Assembly (NCBI RefSeq): GCF_003852315.1
Contig: NZ_CP027762.1
Coordinates: 3,515,501-3,579,500, forward strand
DNA from: Pseudomonas sp. LBUM920
GTDB lineage: Bacteria; Pseudomonadota; Gammaproteobacteria; Pseudomonadales; Pseudomonadaceae
DNA length: 64,000 nucleotides
Direction: 5' to 3'
The notes beneath the pieces were generated by a model. That model was not told the origin of the DNA. It ran no database searches and saw only the letters and a list, made by a program, of their open reading frames with translations. A program made the translations under genes and the position numbers. How positions within the stretch are numbered: the first letter of the stretch is position 1; each line of letters starts with the position of its first letter. Below, piece after piece: positions 17,066 to 26,230 of this stretch.

Positions 17066-18094
17066 GTGGGAGCGGGCTTGCTCGCGAGGGCGGTGGGTCA
17101 GTCTGTCTATCCAGTGACTGATACGCCGCATTCGCGGGCAAGCCCGCTCCCACAGGGGTTCAGCGTCGGGCTGAAATGATGTTGATTGTCCCCACACTCA
17201 AAGGTGGGAGCTGGCTTGCCTGCGAAAGCATCACCTCGGTACACCTGAAACACCGAGGTGTCTGCATCGCGGGCAAGCCCGCTCCCACAGGGGTTCAGCG
17301 TCGGGCTGAAATGATGTTGATTGTCCCCACACTCAAAGGTGGGAGCTGGCTTGCCTGCGAAAGCATCACCTCGGTACACCTGAAACACCGAGGTGTCTGC
17401 ATCGCGGGCAAGCCCGCTCCCACAGGGTTAGCGTCGGGCTCAAATGATGTTGATTGTCCCCACACTCAAAGATGGGAGCTGGCTTGCCTGCGAAAGCATC
17501 ACCTCGGTACACCTGAAACACAGAGGTGTCTGCATCGCGGGCAAGCCCGCTCCCACAGGGGTTCAGCGTCGGGCTGAAATGATGTTGATTGCCCCACAAT
17601 CAAAGGTGGGAGCTGGCTTGCCTGCGAAAGCATCAGCTCGGTACACCTGAAACACCGAGGTGTCTGCATCGCGGGCAAGCCCGCTCCCACAGGGGTTTAG
17701 CGTCGGGCTGAATGATGTTGATTGTCCCCACACTCAAAGGTGGGAGCTGGCTTGCCTGCGACAGCATCACCTCGGTACACCTGAAACACCGAGGTGTCTG
17801 CATCGCGGGCAAGCCCGCTCCCACAGGGGTTTAGCGTCGGGCTGAATGATGTTGATTGTCCCCGCACTCAAAGGTGGGAGCTGGCTTGCCTGCGAAAGCA
17901 TCACCTCGGTACACCTGAAACACCGAGGTGTCTGCATCGCGGGCAAGCCCGCTCCCACAGGGTTAGCGTCGGGCTGAAATGATGTTGATTGCCCCACACT
18001 CAAAGGTGGGAGCTGGCTTGCCTGCGAAAGCATCAGCTCGGTACACCTGAAACACCGAGGTGTCTGCATCGCGGGCAAGCCCGCTCCCACAGGG
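17066..18094. repeat. Tandem REP-doublet array, 8 units of about 134 bp
   Basis: Eight consecutive doublets, each opening with GTGGGAGC(T/G)GGCTTGCC and closing with the inverted GCAAGCCCGCTCCCAC. Unit starts are near 17066, 17204, 17339, 17472, 17606, 17740, 17874 and 18006. Units 2-8 are near-identical at 132-135 bp and carry an inner dyad CACCTCGGT / ACCGAGGTG; unit 1 is a diverged form with another interior. The array fills the gap between the convergent cystathionine lyase and OsmC-YcaO genes and may act as a bidirectional terminator. Short ORFs here are repeat read-through. Confidence 0.9.
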
Positions 18095-18103
18095 GTTTAC
18101 GCG

Positions 18104-20302
18104 TCAGGCTGAGGTGATATTCGCACGCGCCGCGTGCAGCTTTTTGTAGCTGTCGATCAAGCGCAAATGCCGATCCAGCCCTTCCAGCTTCATGCTGGTC
18201 GGCGTCAAGCCATAGAAACTCAGCGTGCCGTTGACCGAGCCGATCACCGCGTCCATGCGCTCATTGCCGAACATGCGGCGGAAGTTGGCCTCGTAATCCG
18301 CGAGTTCCAGGTCCTCGTCCAGGTGCATCTCCAACACCGCGTTCACCGCCTGATAGAACAGGCCGCGATCAGCAGTGTTGTCGTTGTACTGCAGGAACAT
18401 CTCCACGCACTCTTTCGCGTCCTCATATTGCTGCAAGGCGAGGTAGATCAGCAGCTTCAACTCCAGAATGGTCAGTTGGCCCCACGCGGTGTTGTCGTCG
18501 AACTCGATGCCGATCAAGGTGGTGATGTCGGTGTAATCGTCCAGCTCGCTTTCCACCAGACGCTCAGCCAGCGCTTTGAGCTCGTCATCGCTGAGGCTGT
18601 GCAGGTTGAGGATGTCGGCCCGGAAAAACAGCGCCTTGTTGGTGTTGTCCCAGATCAGGTCATCCACCGGGTAAATTTCCGAGTAGTCCGGCACCAGGAT
18701 GCGGCAGGCGGTTGCGCCGAGGTGTTCGTACACCGCCATGTAGGACTCTTTGCCCATGCCTTCGAGGATGCCAAACAGGGTCGCGGCTTCCTGGACGTTG
18801 GAGTCTTCGCCCTGGCCGGAGAAATCCCACTCAACGAACTCGTAGTCTGACTGGGCACTGAAGAAGCGCCACGAGACCACGCCGCTGGAGTCGATAAAAT
18901 GCTCGACGAAGTTGTTCGGTTCGGTCACCGCGTGGCCTTCAAAGGTCGGCTGCGGCAGGTCGTTCAAGCCTTCGAAGCTGCGGCCCTGAAGCAATTCGGT
19001 GAGGCTGCGTTCCAGCGCCACTTCCAGGCTTGGGTGGGCGCCGAACGAGGCGAATACGCCGCCGGTGCGTGGGTTCATCAAGGTCACGCACATCACCGGG
19101 AATTCACCGCCCAGGGACGCGTCCTTGACCAGCACCGGGAAGCCCTGGGCTTCCAGGCCTTGAATACCGGCAAGAATTCCCGGGTATTTGGCGAGCACTT
19201 CAGCCGGTACGTCCGGCAGGGCGAATTCGCCTTCGATGATTTCGCGCTTGACCGCGCGCTCGAAAATCTCCGACAGGCACTGCACCTGGGCTTCGGCCAG
19301 GGTATTGCCCGCGCTCATGCCGTTGCTGAGGTAGAGGTTTTCGATCAGGTTGGACGGGAAGTACACCACCTCGCCATCGGACTGGCGCACGAACGGCAGC
19401 GAAACAATGCCGCGTTCTTCATTGCCCGAGTTGGTGTCATACAGGTGCGAGCCGCGCAGTTCGCCATCGCGGTTGTAGATTTTCAGGCAGTAGGCGTCGA
19501 GGATTTCAGGCGGCAGCTCGTCTTTGCTGCCCGGCTGGAACCAGCGCTCATCCGGGTAGTGCACGAACGGCGCGTTGGCCAGTTCCTCACCCCAGAACTG
19601 GTCGTTGTAGAAGAAGTTGCAGTTGAGCCGCTCGATGAACTCGCCCAACGCCGACGCCAGTGCGCCCTCTTTGGTCGCGCCCTTGCCGTTGGTGAAGCAC
19701 ATCGGCGACTGAGCATCGCGGATATGCAGCGACCAGACGTTGGGCACGATATTGCGCCACGAGGCGATTTCAATCTTCATGCCCAGCCCCGCGAGGATGC
19801 CGGACATGTTGGCGATGGTCTGCTCCAGCGGCAGGTCCTTGCCAGCGATGTAGGTGCCCGTTTCAGAGGCAGCATTAGGCATCAGCAACGCCTGGGCATC
19901 GGCGTCGAGGTTGTCCACCTCTTCAATCACAAACTGGGGCCCCGCCTGCACGACTTTCTTGACGGTGCAACGGTCGATGGAGCGCAAAATGCCCTGGCGG
20001 TCCTTGTCGGAGATATCCGCCGGCAACTCGACCTGGATCTTGAAGATCTGGTTGTAGCGGTTTTCCGGGTCAACGATGTTGTTTTGCGACAGGCGAATAT
20101 TTTCGGTGGGGATATTGCGCGTTTCGCAGTACAGCTTCACAAAGTACGCCGCACACAACGCCGACGAAGCCAGGAAGTAATCGAACGGACCCGGGGCCGA
20201 ACCATCGCCTTTATAGCGAATGGGTTGGTCGGCAATCACCGTGAAGTCATCGAACTTGGCTTCAAGCCGAAGGTTGTCGAGAAAGTTGACCTTAATTTCC
20301 AT
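18104..20302 (-). CDS. ycaO: OsmC-YcaO fusion protein
   Basis: 732 residues from the ATG at 20302; an in-frame extension to 20341 lacks family support. Residues 1-140 form an OsmC domain with the redox cysteines C50 (SSALCAAYF) and C112 (DRCTVKK). The rest is a YcaO domain beginning YIAGKDLPLEQTI, with ATP-site acidic motifs ALGEFIERLNC and SEIFERAVKREI, ending in a TPR-like tail. E. coli YcaO assists RimO in beta-methylthiolation of ribosomal protein S12; YcaO enzymes activate backbone amides with ATP. The OsmC fusion is common in Pseudomonas; its purpose is unclear. Confidence 0.9.
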   Translation of the reverse strand: MEIKVNFLDNLRLEAKFDDFTVIADQPIRYKGDGSAPGPFDYFLASSALCAAYFVKLYCETRNIPTENIRLSQNNIVDPENRYNQIFKIQVELPADISDKDRQGILRSIDRCTVKKVVQAGPQFVIEEVDNLDADAQALLMPNAASETGTYIAGKDLPLEQTIANMSGILAGLGMKIEIASWRNIVPNVWSLHIRDAQSPMCFTNGKGATKEGALASALGEFIERLNCNFFYNDQFWGEELANAPFVHYPDERWFQPGSKDELPPEILDAYCLKIYNRDGELRGSHLYDTNSGNEERGIVSLPFVRQSDGEVVYFPSNLIENLYLSNGMSAGNTLAEAQVQCLSEIFERAVKREIIEGEFALPDVPAEVLAKYPGILAGIQGLEAQGFPVLVKDASLGGEFPVMCVTLMNPRTGGVFASFGAHPSLEVALERSLTELLQGRSFEGLNDLPQPTFEGHAVTEPNNFVEHFIDSSGVVSWRFFSAQSDYEFVEWDFSGQGEDSNVQEAATLFGILEGMGKESYMAVYEHLGATACRILVPDYSEIYPVDDLIWDNTNKALFFRADILNLHSLSDDELKALAERLVESELDDYTDITTLIGIEFDDNTAWGQLTILELKLLIYLALQQYEDAKECVEMFLQYNDNTADRGLFYQAVNAVLEMHLDEDLELADYEANFRRMFGNERMDAVIGSVNGTLSFYGLTPTSMKLEGLDRHLRLIDSYKKLHAARANITSA

Positions 20303-20457
20303 GCGGGCACACCAGAACGAGCTAAACAAATTGGCCGCCATTATGAAGATTTTCGCCGGGAAGTCTCAGGGTTTTCCGAATTGGCTGCCGATCGGTGCCT
20401 CTTTGCAACGCGGCGCCAGCTGCTTGCAGCCCTCAGCTGACGTAGCGATGCATCAGG

Positions 20458-23400
20458 TTACAACGCTCGCGGACTCAAGCGCTGCGCAAGGCTCGTTCGA
20501 TTAACGATAAGTTCGTCTCGCACATCGGGTCCCCGATAAACCATGGACGTCTCATGGTGTATGTAATCACCCGAACGATCCGCGCTCAGCCAATTGAACG
20601 ACCCGACACACAGCAATTCTTCGTCGGCCATGACAATCTTGCTATGAACCTTGTTGACCACACGAACCTGCACATCGAGGGATTTCAGAGCAGCTATGGC
20701 TTCCTTGAATTCCGCTACTTTGCCTGTATCACCATCGGGCTTACCGCGCTTGATATCCGTATTGAAACGCAAGTCGGTATACACCGTTACTTCAACACCA
20801 CGCTGCACCGTCCCACCCATAACGTCCAAAGCACCGCTTTCATGCATCCTGTGTAACTTAACCCACGGCGTCACTATCTGGACCTGCTGGCGGGCCATCT
20901 CCAAGGTCCGCAACAGGAACCGATCATGTTCGGCAAACTCGTGCAAATGGCTCAATCCGGTACGTGTGGTGAGCAAGTCAACCCGAGGCTGTAAATCAAA
21001 CTTCAGTTCATTCGCCGCATCACTGAGCAGGTAGAGGGCCAGGCGTCCGCGCGGTTTACTGGCGGGTACCTGGGTGAACAAGTCCATGTCACCGAACACC
21101 AGGAAGCTGTCCTTGGCCCGCGAAACTGCAACGTTGAGCATGCTGTCCCTGCGGTCTATAAAAGGACCATCGGCATGTTTGGAGTAAACCGCCGAAAAAA
21201 TCACCACTGGCCGCTCTGCCCCCTGAAAGGAGTGAACAGTGCCAACGGTGACTTCACCGTCGCCTTTGCCGGTACGGATACCCAACGCTGAGCACGCCTC
21301 GATGATCGACTGAGTCTGTGCGCCGAAGGGGGTTATCACACCCAGAATCTCCCACAGTTCCTTCTTGTAGCGCTGTGTGAGTTCCTGTTCGTTAGCCTTG
21401 ATCCACGCGGCAATCGTCTGCGCTTCGAGCAGGTTGTGACGGCTACCGCCCTGTTTCTGCTGGCATCTGCCATCAATGTGCAGATAGCCGAGCCCAGGCA
21501 AGCCACCGTGCGGTTTTGCACCCCGGCGCGGTTCTAACTTGCCCTTGTAGCAAAGGGCATTGCAGTAATCGATGATCGAGTCATAGCAACGACGGTGTTC
21601 ATACAAGTACATACCGCGGGCGAGGTCGCGATCGTAATGGTAACGGCTGGTCGACTGCGCAATAGCCATGACACTGCCGTTGGCGGCGCTGCGTCCGCTG
21701 TCGCAGAAGGCAGCGTAGTCATCATCCACCCTGTCCCGAGACAACAAGCCCGCGCTGATCAGGTTGCCGATGTCGACAGCAGCGGGAATCGACCAAATAG
21801 GTTCAATTTGCTGAGTATCGCCAATGATCAGCGCCTGCCTGGCCAATGCGAATGATGGCGCTGCGACCTCGGGCAGGACCTGACCAGCCTCGTCGACGAT
21901 CAGCAAATCGACAAAATTCAATGCGTAATCATCGACAAAGCCGTTGCCATCGTGGCGCTTGCAGTGCAGTTCTGCTGGCAGCCTGAAAAACGTAGCCACG
22001 ACGCACGGTGTCAGCTTCATCCAGCGCCGCCAATTCTTCTCCAAGGTCTTGCGACCCTTTTTGCCACGGCTTTTAAGAATGTGTGGCAACTCGTCAGCGA
22101 CTTCCATCAACCAACGACCTTCCCAGTAATGCGTGGTCAGCAGGAAGATCTCGAAACGCAAGGAGGTATCCGCCCAACTGTCGCAATCATCAAGTGTCAC
22201 CTGTGCGGCCGCTTTGCCGGCAGCCTTCGGTAATACCGAGATGACACTCTGCCAATTCAACACCTGGCGTTGCTCGCTCTGCATCAACTCGCGGACCTGC
22301 GCCCGTTGCGTTTCAAGTGGTTTCAACGCCTGGGCGGCCTCAGCAACAACGCCGGTCAACTGACGTTCGATCGAACTGACATCGGCGGCGGCCTGCAGCG
22401 CGGTATCAGCCTCATCAACTCGCAACTTCGCCAGTCGAAGACGTTTAGCCGCGACTGGCCCGAACCAGCTAAACAGCGAGTAGATCAAGGGCTCATGAGC
22501 CAGGTAATGCTTGAAATCTTTGAGGCGGGCTTGCGCTTTGGCAAGCTGTTCGGCGTGGTTCGTGAGTTGGGCTTCAAGACGTGCGATCCCCGCCTGTGGA
22601 TCATCGCCCAGCAGCCGTTGAACAGCGTTGCGGGCAGCCACCAATGTTGCCCACCCTTTCTCGATCTCGGCGAGCTGGTGCTGACGCGTCCGTATCTCTG
22701 CCTGAAGCTTACTCACTGTATTCTTGACGGTAGGAACCGGCTCACGTGCAAATGCGATGGCGGCTTTGCCAAGATAAGCTTGCTGCGCTTTATCAAGATA
22801 GGCCTGCGACTCAAGTTCCTGGAAAAAGCTTTTGGTTTGGTAAGTGCGGGCCATTTCCGCTTCTGCCGAGGACTTGGGGAAGTAAGCCCCGAAGCTCTTG
22901 ACGTCGGGTAGCCAGCGTCCCGCAAAAGGGCCGGTGCCCTCTGAGAAATCTTTACCGAAGGCCTTGATGATGTTGGTGACAGCCTGGTTGTTCGTGGAAC
23001 TGGCGACAATCACTGGCGGCTCATCACCGTCTACTGCAGCCTTGGCCCAGAGCGAGGCAACAACGGACAAGAGCAACGTGGTTTTACCGGTTCCTGGAGG
23101 CCCGTTAACGGCCAACACGTCACCCGTCTCGCCGCAAAGCAGGTGCGCCAGGCTATCGCGTTGGGCAGGTGCTAACGCGTATTCGTCACCGGCATGCCCT
23201 AGCCGCCTGGCGAACAGGCTATTGGGGGATAAACAAGGTTCGTCTGGTGTGGGTTCACGTTGAGCGAAACGATCGAACAAGGGCGCCGTGGGTTTTGCCT
23301 CTCGCAGATAATCATAAAGCGCGACGATATTGCGGCTAAAACCTTCTGCCTTTTGTTCCTTGAAAATAAAGCAATAATTGACCGGATCAAAACCATCATC

Positions 23401-23961
23401 GACCCCATTCCAACCGTCGCAAACCGTATGGAACATCTTCTTGCAGAACCGTAGATAGCTGATCCACTTTTCTTGATATTGATCGGCACCAAGCTCGCTG
23501 CCGGCCGCAGGCAGATCCAGCTGTGGCGCATGTTCTGCTGACAGAAACGAGTCCAGGTCGAACTGAGAACCGATGGTGAAATTATCGCGATCCAATGGAT
23601 CAAGGATGTCGCGAGGCACCAGCGACTGTGCAGTCGGATAAATGCGCCCATCGCGGGTCACTGATACACGGCATAAAACCGGCGTGATCCACGCGGGCAG
23701 ACCATTGCGCGCCTTACGGTGTTCCAGGCGCGACTTGTACACAAAGGGGCGCAAGGTGACTTCAACGTGCAGCAATTGGGCCGGTTCGCCCGCAAACAGC
23801 AGGCTGACCTGCTCATCGGGTACACAGCCCTTGGCTAACGCGGCAATGGGCAAAACAGTGTAGGTTTTGACTTGGCTCGGCGATAAGGCCCCATTGCCGT
23901 TTTCGGCATCGGCCAGTGAATTACGCCAGTAATTTGCGAGCTTGGAAGAATAGTCGTTCAT
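20458..23961 (-). CDS. SF1 helicase-PLD nuclease fusion, type II Mokosh-like defence protein
   Basis: 1167 residues. A COG1112/UPF1-like superfamily 1 helicase spans about 260-960: Q-motif YALAPAQRDS, Walker A GPPGTGKT (287-294), Walker B VDEAGQ (689-694), GDTQQIEP (714-721), VGTVHSFQGAE (906-916) and LNVAVSRAK (942-950). A likely coiled coil (415-570) is inserted between motifs. The C-terminus (1000-1167) is a phospholipase-D nuclease with one HKD motif (H1106, K1108, D1113) and GSFNWLS, implying dimeric catalysis. A single gene joining an RNA-helicase-type motor and PLD is the described type II Mokosh (MkoC) architecture. It stands alone, with no other defence gene nearby. Confidence 0.85.
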   Translation of the reverse strand: MNDYSSKLANYWRNSLADAENGNGALSPSQVKTYTVLPIAALAKGCVPDEQVSLLFAGEPAQLLHVEVTLRPFVYKSRLEHRKARNGLPAWITPVLCRVSVTRDGRIYPTAQSLVPRDILDPLDRDNFTIGSQFDLDSFLSAEHAPQLDLPAAGSELGADQYQEKWISYLRFCKKMFHTVCDGWNGVDDGFDPVNYCFIFKEQKAEGFSRNIVALYDYLREAKPTAPLFDRFAQREPTPDEPCLSPNSLFARRLGHAGDEYALAPAQRDSLAHLLCGETGDVLAVNGPPGTGKTTLLLSVVASLWAKAAVDGDEPPVIVASSTNNQAVTNIIKAFGKDFSEGTGPFAGRWLPDVKSFGAYFPKSSAEAEMARTYQTKSFFQELESQAYLDKAQQAYLGKAAIAFAREPVPTVKNTVSKLQAEIRTRQHQLAEIEKGWATLVAARNAVQRLLGDDPQAGIARLEAQLTNHAEQLAKAQARLKDFKHYLAHEPLIYSLFSWFGPVAAKRLRLAKLRVDEADTALQAAADVSSIERQLTGVVAEAAQALKPLETQRAQVRELMQSEQRQVLNWQSVISVLPKAAGKAAAQVTLDDCDSWADTSLRFEIFLLTTHYWEGRWLMEVADELPHILKSRGKKGRKTLEKNWRRWMKLTPCVVATFFRLPAELHCKRHDGNGFVDDYALNFVDLLIVDEAGQVLPEVAAPSFALARQALIIGDTQQIEPIWSIPAAVDIGNLISAGLLSRDRVDDDYAAFCDSGRSAANGSVMAIAQSTSRYHYDRDLARGMYLYEHRRCYDSIIDYCNALCYKGKLEPRRGAKPHGGLPGLGYLHIDGRCQQKQGGSRHNLLEAQTIAAWIKANEQELTQRYKKELWEILGVITPFGAQTQSIIEACSALGIRTGKGDGEVTVGTVHSFQGAERPVVIFSAVYSKHADGPFIDRRDSMLNVAVSRAKDSFLVFGDMDLFTQVPASKPRGRLALYLLSDAANELKFDLQPRVDLLTTRTGLSHLHEFAEHDRFLLRTLEMARQQVQIVTPWVKLHRMHESGALDVMGGTVQRGVEVTVYTDLRFNTDIKRGKPDGDTGKVAEFKEAIAALKSLDVQVRVVNKVHSKIVMADEELLCVGSFNWLSADRSGDYIHHETSMVYRGPDVRDELIVNRTSLAQRLSPRAL

Positions 23962-24438
23962 CGTCCTGATTCATGAAGGCCGTCACTCACTGTGACGGTC
24001 GGTGGATGGGTAATAGGAGCCGAGAGTAGCGTTTCGACACGCGGATGACTAATCACCACAGGTGTTGAGATAAAAAGTCCAAGGTGCCTGGGCACCGAGG
24101 ATAAGGCATTATGCCATCCACCTCATCACCAGTGATCTTCCTTGGCCAACTGGCCTGTACCACGCCGATGCACGCCACTGGCCGAGCTCAACCCGGCGTT
24201 GAAGGCTGACCACTTACGTCACGCTCAAGTCTTGCGCCTTTGTTCACAAAGCGCAGTCCTGCGCCAACGCCTTGGTCAAATCCGGTATGGGCGCTGATTC
24301 GACGCTATGCTGGACCCCGACCCACATTACGCTGGCGCGGCAGTAAAGAGTTTTGCAACGCAGTAATCGAGGCCAGCGTTAGCCTCCTTGACTACCTGGC
24401 TGGATTGGATCTGACGCCTTACTTGAACGGAAAAGCCC
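23962..24438. other. Intergenic region upstream of the helicase-PLD gene
   Basis: 477 bases between divergent genes with no supported ORF. It holds a perfect 7-base stem (CCGTCAC / GTGACGG, 23980-23998) just upstream of the helicase start, within its probable leader, and a second dyad GGTGCC / GGCACC at 24083-24096. Either could be an operator or RNA hairpin. The distal part (24100-24438) looks like decayed coding sequence, but I recognise no family. Confidence 0.5.
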
Positions 24439-25059
24439 ATGACCCTCACCGACAACCTCCTCGCCTTCACCTTCGCCGCCACTGTGCTGACGCTCACGCC
24501 CGGGCTCGACACCGCCTTGGTGCTGCGCACCGCTACGGTAGAAGGCAAGCGTCAGGCGCTGCACGCTGTCCTTGGCATCAACGCCGGTTGCCTGGTGTGG
24601 GGCGCGGCCGTGGCTTTTGGGCTGGGCGCGTTGATTGCAGTGTCGGAGGTGGCGTTCAACCTGCTCAAGTACTGCGGCGCCGCTTACCTGGCCTGGTTGG
24701 GCGTGAACATGCTGCTGCGCCCGCGCGGTTCACTGTCGTCGGCCAACGCTGACGCCAGGCCCGGCGGCAACTGGTTTTTCAAGGGCATGCTGGGCAATGT
24801 GCTGAACCCTAAGGTGGGGATTTTTTACGTGTCGTTCCTTCCGCAGTTCATTCCCCAAGGCCATTCGTTGATTGCCTGGACGTTCGGCCTGGTGAGCATT
24901 CACGTGGTGTTGGGGCTGGCGTGGTCGTTGGCGTTGATTGGCGCCACCCGGCCACTGTCCGGCTTCCTGCGCCGAGAAAAGGTCATTCAGTGGATGGACC
25001 GCACCACGGGCCTGATCTTTGTTGTATTTGCCGCGCGCCTGGCGTTCAGCAAGCGCTGA
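24439..25059 (+). CDS. LysE/RhtB-family exporter
   Basis: 206 residues with six hydrophobic stretches. The signature TLTPGLDTALVLRTATVEGKRQAL sits at the first loop and NPKVGIFYVSFLPQFIPQGHS in the middle, both standard for RhtB-type amino-acid exporters. It is the second member of this family in the window (the other is at 7556) but they are only distantly alike. Its 3' end overlaps the end of the convergent MFS gene by 14 bases. Confidence 0.87.
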   Translation: MTLTDNLLAFTFAATVLTLTPGLDTALVLRTATVEGKRQALHAVLGINAGCLVWGAAVAFGLGALIAVSEVAFNLLKYCGAAYLAWLGVNMLLRPRGSLSSANADARPGGNWFFKGMLGNVLNPKVGIFYVSFLPQFIPQGHSLIAWTFGLVSIHVVLGLAWSLALIGATRPLSGFLRREKVIQWMDRTTGLIFVVFAARLAFSKR

Positions 25060-26218
25060 GTGCAGGCTGTTTAGCCAACAACAGCCACGCCACCACCACC
25101 GACATCGTCACCGCCACGGCGCCTGCCAGGTACACCGACGCTACGTCGGTAGCACCGGCCAAGGCGCCGGCCAGCGGGGTGCTGATCCCTAACGCAATAT
25201 CGAGGAAGGCCACATAGGCGCCCATGGCCAGCCCGCGCGTTTGCGGGGGCGCACGCTTGATCGCCTCGACACCAAACCCCGGGAACGCCAACGAATAACC
25301 GAAGCCGGTCAGCGCTGCGCCCACGTACGCCGTCAGCGGTGAGCCTGCGCCCCAGATCAACAACTGCCCCGCCGCTTCGATCAGTACACAGACCAAGGCG
25401 ACGACTGCGCCACCGAGCTTGTCCGGCAGGTGCCCGAAGAAGATTCGCGCGCCAATAAATGCAAGGCCAAACGCGGTGAAGGCGAACGACGCGTTGCCCC
25501 AGTCCTTGGACGCAAACAGCAGCGCGATAAACGCTGTGATCAGCCCAAAACCGATGCTGGAAAACGCCAGCCCCAGGCCCGGCAACCACACTGTGCCCAG
25601 TACTTTGTAAAACGAGGTGCGCCGCTGGCTGGTGGGCGCAACACCCTTGGCCCCCGCGACGATGGCCAGCGCGCACAGCGGCAACAGCAGGGACGCGATG
25701 CTGATTCCACTGAACCCCCACTGGCTGTTGAGTGCCACGCCCAACGGTGCACCCAGCGCAAATGCGGCATAGATCGCAATGCCGATCCACGCCATGACCT
25801 TGCCGGCGTTTTGCGGCCCGACCAGGCCCATGCCCCAGCCCATCGAGCCGGTGATGATCAGGCTTTCACCCACGGCCAGCACCACGCGCCCGGCGAGCAG
25901 AACCCACACCGACAGCGCCGGTGTGTCGACAAACGCCAGCGACGCCAGGTACAGCACACCGGAACTGGCCGCCACCAGCATGCCAATCAACATCGCGCGC
26001 TTGGGCCCACGCATGTCGGCAAAATTGCCGGCCCAGGCCCGTGACAGCAACGCGGCCACGAATTGCGCGCCCACCACCACGCCGACCACCAGGGTGCTCA
26101 TGCCCAAGGTGTGGTTCAGGTGCAGCGCCAGCACCGGCAACTGCAGGCCGATGATCAGGAAGCCGACGAACACCGCCAGGGTGATCGGCAGCATTTTCAG
26201 CAAGACAGGTTGAGTCAT
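25046..26218 (-). CDS. MFS transporter, YhhS/YfcJ-like
   Basis: 390 residues with twelve predicted membrane helices. The signature FADMRGPKRAMLIGMLVAA lies in loop 2-3, followed by GRVVLAVGESLIITGSMGWGMG and FGHLPDKLGGAVVAL in loop 8-9. This pattern is close to the YhhS/YfcJ group (arabinose-type MFS efflux). It is the last gene of a probable O-methyltransferase/SDR/MFS unit, 12 bases after the SDR stop, so it may export a product or toxic substrate of these enzymes. Confidence 0.85.
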   Translation of the reverse strand: MTQPVLLKMLPITLAVFVGFLIIGLQLPVLALHLNHTLGMSTLVVGVVVGAQFVAALLSRAWAGNFADMRGPKRAMLIGMLVAASSGVLYLASLAFVDTPALSVWVLLAGRVVLAVGESLIITGSMGWGMGLVGPQNAGKVMAWIGIAIYAAFALGAPLGVALNSQWGFSGISIASLLLPLCALAIVAGAKGVAPTSQRRTSFYKVLGTVWLPGLGLAFSSIGFGLITAFIALLFASKDWGNASFAFTAFGLAFIGARIFFGHLPDKLGGAVVALVCVLIEAAGQLLIWGAGSPLTAYVGAALTGFGYSLAFPGFGVEAIKRAPPQTRGLAMGAYVAFLDIALGISTPLAGALAGATDVASVYLAGAVAVTMSVVVAWLLLAKQPALSAC

Positions 26219-26230
26219 GAAAACCTTCCG

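Noticed and set aside
17066..18094. Possible CRISPR array
   Set aside because: The repeated units are ~134 bp with internal inverted REP sequences and nearly identical interiors, with no unique spacers and no cas genes.
18899..20440. 513-codon open frame on the plus strand opposite the OsmC-YcaO gene
   Set aside because: It is the antisense shadow of a high-GC gene with clear conserved domains on the other strand; no ribosome site or family motif is present.
24240..24752. 170-codon frame covering the LysE start
   Set aside because: It runs out of frame through the LysE gene; the LysE frame starting at 24439 has the family motifs.
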